This document shows, in pieces, positions 57,256 to 64,000 of a DNA stretch of 64,000 bases; the first letter of the stretch is position 1; every line of letters starts with the position of its first letter. The stretch is from the NCBI RefSeq assembly GCF_026212465.1, contig NC_080056.1, forward strand, positions 19,736,227 through 19,800,226, in the 5' to 3' direction. The DNA comes from Amaranthus tricolor. Taxonomy: Eukaryota; Streptophyta; Magnoliopsida; Caryophyllales; Amaranthaceae. The position numbers and the translations under genes were made by a program. Under the pieces are notes generated by a model. The model ran no database searches and was not told where the DNA came from. It saw nothing but the letters and a program-made list of their open reading frames with translations.

Positions 57256-58645
57256 TCATGTTATGTACAATACCTGTGTCTCCGTCATTGAGTCAAGAAC
57301 CCTATGGCAGTCCCTCAGCCTGTCCACCTCACGACATGGTTTCTTTGTTGACCACATCTCCGCCCTAGTCATGTTTGGCACATCTTCTCGGCGAGGATGA
57401 GGGCGGAAAGCGGGAAAGTACTCATAGATCCATGTCTGAAGCAATGTGAGGCAGCCCGCAATGGTCTTGCAACCAGCCCTAGATGCCTTTTCGAGCTGCC
57501 TATACAAGTAGGCCAAGGTCACCGCACCCTAGGCCACCTCCTGCTGATCGACGTTCACGGCAAGTATCGGGTGAGGTCGCATGCCATTCTGGTCTTATCC
57601 GCCAGCAAGGTAGAGCCGACGATAGCCATGTAGTACGCTATCGTCTGGGTATCCATGGGCTGGGACCTATGACACAGCTGCATCAGTTCAGCAACGTTCA
57701 CGCAGCCGCAGGTGAACGCACCTCTACGCCGAAGCTCAGACATAGGCTCCCCGAACAAATTGGTGATATCGACCTGCCACTCCGCCTCAGAAGGCTCAGC
57801 CAGCAGAGAACCTTCAATAGAAATGCCCAGTATGCGTTGCACGTCGTGCAACATAATCGTCATTTCCCCCCATGGCAAGTGGAAGGTGTTCGTATCCGGC
57901 TGCCACTTCTCCACGAATGCCTATATCAAAGCACAGTCGATGTGCTGATGCATAATGTCCGGTAGTCGGCCGAGGGAAGTGGCAGGTAGAACATCGTTTA
58001 GCGCATCGAACATATCCCTCAGTCGGATGATGGACTCCACCGGCCTCTTCCTAATACGACAATCTAGAATCGGAGGCGTACGCTCAGAGCCATCGAAAAT
58101 AAGTTTAGCTATGTGCCCGCCATAGCTAGGGATCAGTCGCGTATCTGTCGGCCCCCCGGCCTGGAGCAACATGACTAACCAGTCTGTGTTAGCGGACTGT
58201 GAGGGCCTGCTCTCTCGTGGCGGCTCATTATCGATGAAACTACGTCATGCGCGGTCAGATGCGGCAGAAGAACTAGGGCCGCCACGTGCGAATCTCCCGT
58301 CGGGCCCCCGAACAACAGTCCAGTCCAATGGGCGAGAATCAGGAGCTTCGTATTGAACATCATCAGCATCATTATCATCATTACTAGAAACACCCCAACT
58401 ACTCTGGATACTGCTAGACTGGTCACAAGAGGGGCTCGAACTAGGTCTAGCGCACTTGACCTTTGGGCAATACTGTGTCTGGCAGCCTCTTCCTGCCTAG
58501 TCCTCCTAGCAGAGCCCGTTAACCCCTTCTCGTGCGGGTCCCCTCTGAGTAAGGTAGGCCTAGAACTATTACCTCTCAATAATTGTCTAAAAAAAACCCT
58601 TTCCGTTTCCTTGAGCTATTTACTACAATTTTTGACAATTTCATT
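57256..58645 (-). pseudogene. Plant mobile domain (PMD/MAIN-like) gene carried by the MULE
   Basis: The coding blocks in order on the minus strand are: SSRPTLLRGDPHEKGL (58570); RLIPSYGGHIAKLIFDGSER (about 58130-58075); WQPDTNTFHLPWGEMTIMLH and DVQRILGISIEGSLL (57905-57800); LFGEPMSELRRRGAF (57750); QLCHRSQPMDTQTIAYYMAI (57680); and AYLYRQLEKASRAGCKTIAG plus LLQTWIYEYFPAFRP (57515-57410). NTFH-P-GEMT-TL-DV is the hallmark of the PMD family (MAIN/MAIL1 in Arabidopsis, which act with a PP7-like phosphatase in silencing and genome stability). The start codon is ATA where the second copy has ATG. Frame changes occur near 58490, 58172 and 57550. The last exon is lost at the LTR boundary. Confidence 0.82.
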
Positions 58646-59816
<1,171 letters not shown>

Positions 59817-60054
59817 TACCTCGATTAATTGTTTGCGGATTGAACTTAGTTTTTTCTCCAAAAATTTGCTTTTGTAAGTTGGTTTTTAAGTGTGGTAAGA
59901 AAAATTTTAGTGAGATTGTGGTATATATAGGAAATTTTAAGTTCAATGGCAAAATCGTAATTTTTTGAAAATCCAGGGGCAAATACGTAATTTCCTCATG
60001 GGGGTGGCGATAAAATGAAAAGGGTGGCGAAATTTAAGAATTGGGTTAAAATAA

Positions 60055-61244
60055 TTAAAACAAATTGATTTGACGCATATGATAGAACAACTAGTAATTA
60101 TTTTTTTCCTATGTAAATAAGCTCACATGACTACATCATTTAAAAAGCCAACAATAATTTTATCCAATATTGACCTGATTAATAAAATTCTGTAAACAAC
60201 TCGTATTCTAAAAATAAAGCCCGAACTCAATTTGTGCCCAAAAAAATCAAACTAATTATAGACCGTGTAACAACCCGAGCCCAATTGCAATCGACTCGAA
60301 TTTCAGCTTGTAACGAACCAATGCGAATTCGATTACACAAATAACCTTTGTTAAACCAACTCATTATTAAACAATCTAACTCGAGTATGACCCATCACGA
60401 AATATAATAAAAAATAAAACCTATTTAAAATCAACTAAATTGAATGACACCCGTCCAAAATTAACCCAATAATTCGAATAACAACATTATATACAACCCA
60501 CAAAAAATAATGTTGTGTTAATCTCAAAAGTTGCAAAACAAAAACTTGTATGCAAAGGTTTCATGGGTGCAACGACCCTTAAATGGACTAAATAGTCGAC
60601 GACTCAATTTTTATTTTCAATTGTTTCATACTTGAATATCAAACATAACACTTTAAATATCAAATTGAAGACCTAAAAGACCAAACTTAAGACTTAAAAA
60701 GCCAATTTCAAGACTTAAATAGATTTGGTTTTGATTCTTAATTTTGTTTTCATAATTTTTTTAAAAAAATTTCAATTTTAAGACGTAAAAGACATAATTT
60801 AACGCTTAAAAGACCAATTTCTACGTTATCTTGGATTTGGCCTTTTAAAGTCTTAAATTTGGATTGAAAAAGAATTATATAAAAAATGAAAATTGTTGTA
60901 TGAGATGGCCTTACCGAGAGACGCGCCTTACAAGTTATAAATGAGTTAAATAATTTATCTAATATGAGAATATAGGCTTTTTATAGGCTCTTTATATAAA
61001 ATCGTTTCACCGAAAAACAAATTCTCACAATAATAACTCAAAAAAATTAAAAAAACTAAATCATTGATTGGGCTTTTGTTGAGATTGATGCTTGATATTG
61101 ACAATTTAAGTATTAAAATGAACATTTTACGTCTTCTAATGGACCACTTTAATATTTGATTTTGGATGATTTGAAAACACTTATTGGGCTGATCTCTTTA
61201 TTTAGTTGCAGGGATAGAACCGTCTTACACGAGAATTTCTGGAG
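60055..61244. other. Intergenic stretch between two related MULEs
   Basis: No coding sequence was recognised. 60655-60835 has imperfect repeats of AAGACTTAAAAGACCAA type. 60895-60940 and 61210-61232 contain TTACCGAGAGACGCGCCTTAC-like and ACCGTCTTACACGAGA-like strings, similar to a string at 6680. These may be ends of an unrecognised MITE. Confidence 0.35.
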
Positions 61245-61518
61245 CCCAATTCTTTTTTTTCGCCATCTTTTTTATTTTACGACACTCCTATTTTAAATTA
61301 ATTTAATAATATGACGCAAATGTCCTCGGACTTAAAAATTTTAAAATTTCTATAAAACACTTCAAACTCACTCAATAACGCTTTTACCACTTCAAAAAAC
61401 ACAAAATCTACACATAAAATTAATCGGAGTTAAAGTGCGATTGAACCTAGGAGGAGTCATTAACAAAAACTCGAGGTAATTCTATTTTAATATAATTCAA
61501 AATTAAAAAAAAAACAAA

Positions 61519-61588
61519 AATTACGAGTCGTATAAAAAGTGCGACTTCAACTAGGTTCAGTCGCACTTTTTGTGCGACACGTAATTTT
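61519..61588. repeat. Imperfect palindrome in the second MULE
   Basis: AAAAAGTGCGACT and AGTCGCACTTTTT face each other around TCAACTAGGTTC. The outer parts (AATTACG and CGTAATT) also pair. The position, between splice donor and T-rich DNA, is the same as in the first element, but the stem sequence differs. Confidence 0.8.
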
Positions 61589-62087
61589 AATTTTTTTTTT
61601 TGAATTTTGAAATTTCTTTTGTTTATTTAATTTATTTTTTAAGTTATTATTATTTAATAAATGTTGTAATAAATTATTTTATTTTAATATATTATCATAT
61701 TATGATAATATTATTATAATAATTAGTTTTTGAATTTAAATAATTTATTTAAATGTTTAATTAATTTTTAATATAATAATAATATATTAATTAAAATTTA
61801 GTTGTTAATTATATTTTAATATAATAATTATTAATAAAATTTTATTTTAGTTGTTAATTAAATTTTAGTTGTTTAATTATTTATTAATATAATAATTGTT
61901 TATTTGTTTATATGAGTGAATTATTTTAGTTGTGATTAATTTATATGATTATAAGTGTTTATTAAATTTACTTAAATGTTTATTAAATTAATATTGTAAG
62001 TGTAATTAAAATGAATATAACTTAATGTATTTTTTTTATGCTTTTAACTTTTATTAATAGTTTATTAAAATATGAAAATTGTAGTAA

Positions 62088-64000
62088 ATGGCTGGAAATC
62101 AGGGAAAAAAGGAAAAGACTTTTTTAGAGGGTTATTGAGTTGGAATAGTTCTAGGCCGAGTTTACTAAGAGGGGGGTTACGGGTTCTGCAAGGCGAGCCA
62201 GGCAGGAACAGGCGGCCAGACATAGTCAGCCCCAACGTTCGAGTACCCTGCACCATGTGTGTAGTCACTTTAAGCGCCAGACTAGCCTACGTAGTAATAC
62301 GGTCGGCTCAGGTGATGATGATACTGATTACGACGAGTCTGTTAGTCGGAAAGAGTCTGTTCGGCCAGGATGAGTCTGTCGGGCATCCTGTTGATTGGAC
62401 GCTCGTTAGAGGGCATGCCGGTCAATTTAAGATTAGAGGACATGACACGGCTGGCACTTTTGCTCACGCAGGAGTCAGCCAGGTTGAGGATGCGGCTCCA
62501 CGGGAGAGGAGGCGCTCATTGTCCACAGATATGGACTGGTTGATCACATCACCCCAGCCCGGAGGCCCTGTTGACACCAGTTTAATACCCAGCTACGGTG
62601 GGCACATAGCGAAGGTTATATTTGAGGGATCGGAGCGCACGCCTCCGATTTTGAATTGTCACCCTAGGAAGAGGACGTTGGAGGCGATCATCAGATTGTA
62701 GGACATGTCTGATGAGCTGTACGGGGTGTTACTTGCCACTCCTCTAGGTCATCTGCCATACATAATGCACCATCACATTGATAGTGCTCTTACTACGACC
62801 TTTGTGGAGAGGTGGCAGCCTGATACCAACACCTTCCACATGCCACGAGGGGAGATGACCATAATGTCGCACGACGTGCAACTCATTTTAGGAGTTGGCA
62901 TTGACGGTTCACTTCCCGCTGAACCTGCTGATGGTGACTAGAAGCTTGGCCTGGCCGGTCTGTTTGGGGAGCCAATTTCGGAGCTGCGTAAGAAAGGGTA
63001 CTTCACCAGCGGGAGCATTAACGTTGGTGAAATGTTGCAGCTATGCCACCGTTCTCAGTCTCTGGAGACTCAGACTACTGCGTATTACATGGCTATAGAG
63101 GGTTCCACGCTGCTGGTGGATAAGACTAGAGTCGGGATGCAGCCTCACCCTATACTTGCTGTGACTGCTGATCAGGATGAGATTGCTTGGGGTGAAGTGA
63201 CGCTGGCTAACATTTATCGCCAACTGGGTATGGCGACAAGGACTGGGTGCAAGACTATTGCTGGTTGTCTGACACTGTTGCAGACATGGATTTACGAGTA
63301 CTTCCCATCCTTCCGCCCCCCATCCTCGTCAAGCTGATATGCCTAACAAGACTAGGGCGGAGATGTGGTCCCCGTAGAAGCCAATTCGTGAGCTGAGCAG
63401 ACTGAGAGACTGTAGGAGTATACTAGACTCCATGACAGAGACACAGGTTTTGTACATGACCTCACACATCGTTATACTAATTATTTTAATTTTATATTAT
63501 TTTGTTTATGTTAATTTCTTTGTAAGATGGTGGAATGGACTCCGTACATGACTTCTTCTAAGGCTTTATTGAACGAGCACCCACGCACCGCCTATATCGA
63601 GAGTATCACCTGTTTTGATATCGTGGAGGTGTATTTGCCTGAGAGGACAGTCAGACAGCTTGGTTTTGTACAAGCTATTCTCCCCCGGTTAAGACCTACC
63701 CAAGCTCTGCGACCAGCATAGGGCTCCTATTCAGTGACATTCGCTTCTTCGTCTATGCACACGGAGATGTGGAGTAGGTTCCCCTATTGTGCCCGTGTTG
63801 GTGATCTGGCACTGCGTCGAGCATCTGTTCCATCAGAGGTTGTCCCTAAGTATATTGATTGGTTTAGAGTGTCTTCCCACACATTTATCATCCCCGGTGA
63901 AGGACCTACTGCTGCGTTTGGTGCAGCGGATAACAGAGTTGAATACGTTCGTGTTTCTATTAATCTGTTTCATTTTTATGTGTCATTACCGAAATTGTTG
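62088..64000 (+). pseudogene. Plant mobile domain gene of the second MULE (partial)
   Basis: The start is ATGGCTGGAAATCAGGG at 62084-62100, after the acceptor ATTGTAG. A frame change in the A-run follows, then the main frame: SSRPSLLRGGL; DTSLIPSYGGHIAKVIFEGS (62575); WQPDTNTFHMPRGEMTIMSH and DVQLILGVGIDGSL (62812-62920); LFGEPISELRKKGYF; QLCHRSQSLETQTTAYYMAI; and IYRQLGMATRTGCKTIAGCL (63213). A GT-AG intron fits about 63448-63527. The last exon begins MVEWTPYMTSSKALL and continues AYIESITCFDIVEVYLPERT to the window edge. Stops at 62699, 62939 and 63718 and a shift near 63320 show decay. It is better preserved than the first copy at both ends. Confidence 0.82.

Larger units (their letters stand above)
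61245..64000. mobile_element. Second MULE of the PMD family (continues off the right edge)
   Basis: It starts CCCAATTCTTTTTTTTTCGCC at 61245, followed by ATTTTACGACACTCC and GCAAATGTCCTCGG. This aligns with the inverted right end of the first element (CCCAATTCTTAAATTTCGCC ... GCAAATACGTAATT). Then come the same splice-donor context, a hairpin, T-rich DNA and a PMD gene reading inward. It is the PMD-side half, in the opposite orientation to the first. The transposase half should lie to the right on the minus strand. The 9-bp candidate target on the left is TTTCTGGAG. Confidence 0.75.

Overview
This is nuclear DNA of a flowering plant, most likely a eudicot. It is AT-rich, its genes have GT-AG introns, and it contains plant-specific families: a CML13/14-type calmodulin-like protein, pieces of 9-cis-epoxycarotenoid dioxygenase (NCED) and of a PPR protein, plant mobile domain (PMD) genes, and SIRE-type copia, CACTA, hAT and Mutator-like elements. 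I cannot name the species. There is one convincing intact host gene, the CML13/14-like gene at 16837-17280 (minus). Almost everything else is transposable-element DNA, much of it nested, with several boundaries fixed by target-site duplications (TSDs).

Layout. 1-1057: 5' end of an hAT element (minus) inserted in a decayed Ty3-gypsy pol (1058-3180) with LTR-like sequence to about 4140. 4150-8365: MITE remnants, satellites, and an inverted-repeat element holding a second gypsy 3' end. 8540-13330: a three-level nest. An outer inverted-repeat element carries a captured exon; inside its right arm sits a Mutator-like element (9725-13292, TSD AAATATTTA) that captured NCED; inside the NCED piece sits a CACTA derivative. 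16320-17340: satellite and CML gene. 17612-18513: a Pack-MULE with PPR sequence (TSD TAAATTAAA). 20055-20538: a 29-codon signal-peptide-like ORF and a Tourist-like MITE (TSD TAA). 21050-27759: a second copy of the hAT family with a broken BED/hATC transposase, split by a TA-rich insertion.

27760-45915: an old SIRE-type copia pol is split by about 16 kb. That insert holds a younger SIRE-type copia (28030-37407, minus) with gag, pol and an intact 562-codon third ORF but only one LTR, then LTR-like DNA split by a CACTA element (37509-42668, TSD TTA). 46124-49593: a Mutator-type inverted-repeat element (TSD TATAAAATT) containing a 2.3-kb solo LTR (TSD AATAT). 50201-51712: two adjacent hAT-type MITEs, one with G-rich quadruplex-prone ends.

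52375-60045 is the most unusual unit: a Mutator-like element with both ends and a 9-bp TSD (TTAAAATAA). It carries a MULE transposase, the start of an OTU cysteine-protease gene, and a convergent PMD gene. Long palindromes and trinucleotide satellites lie in the first introns of both genes. A related element starts at 61245 in the opposite orientation and runs off the window with its own PMD gene. The architecture is therefore a family trait rather than one accidental capture.
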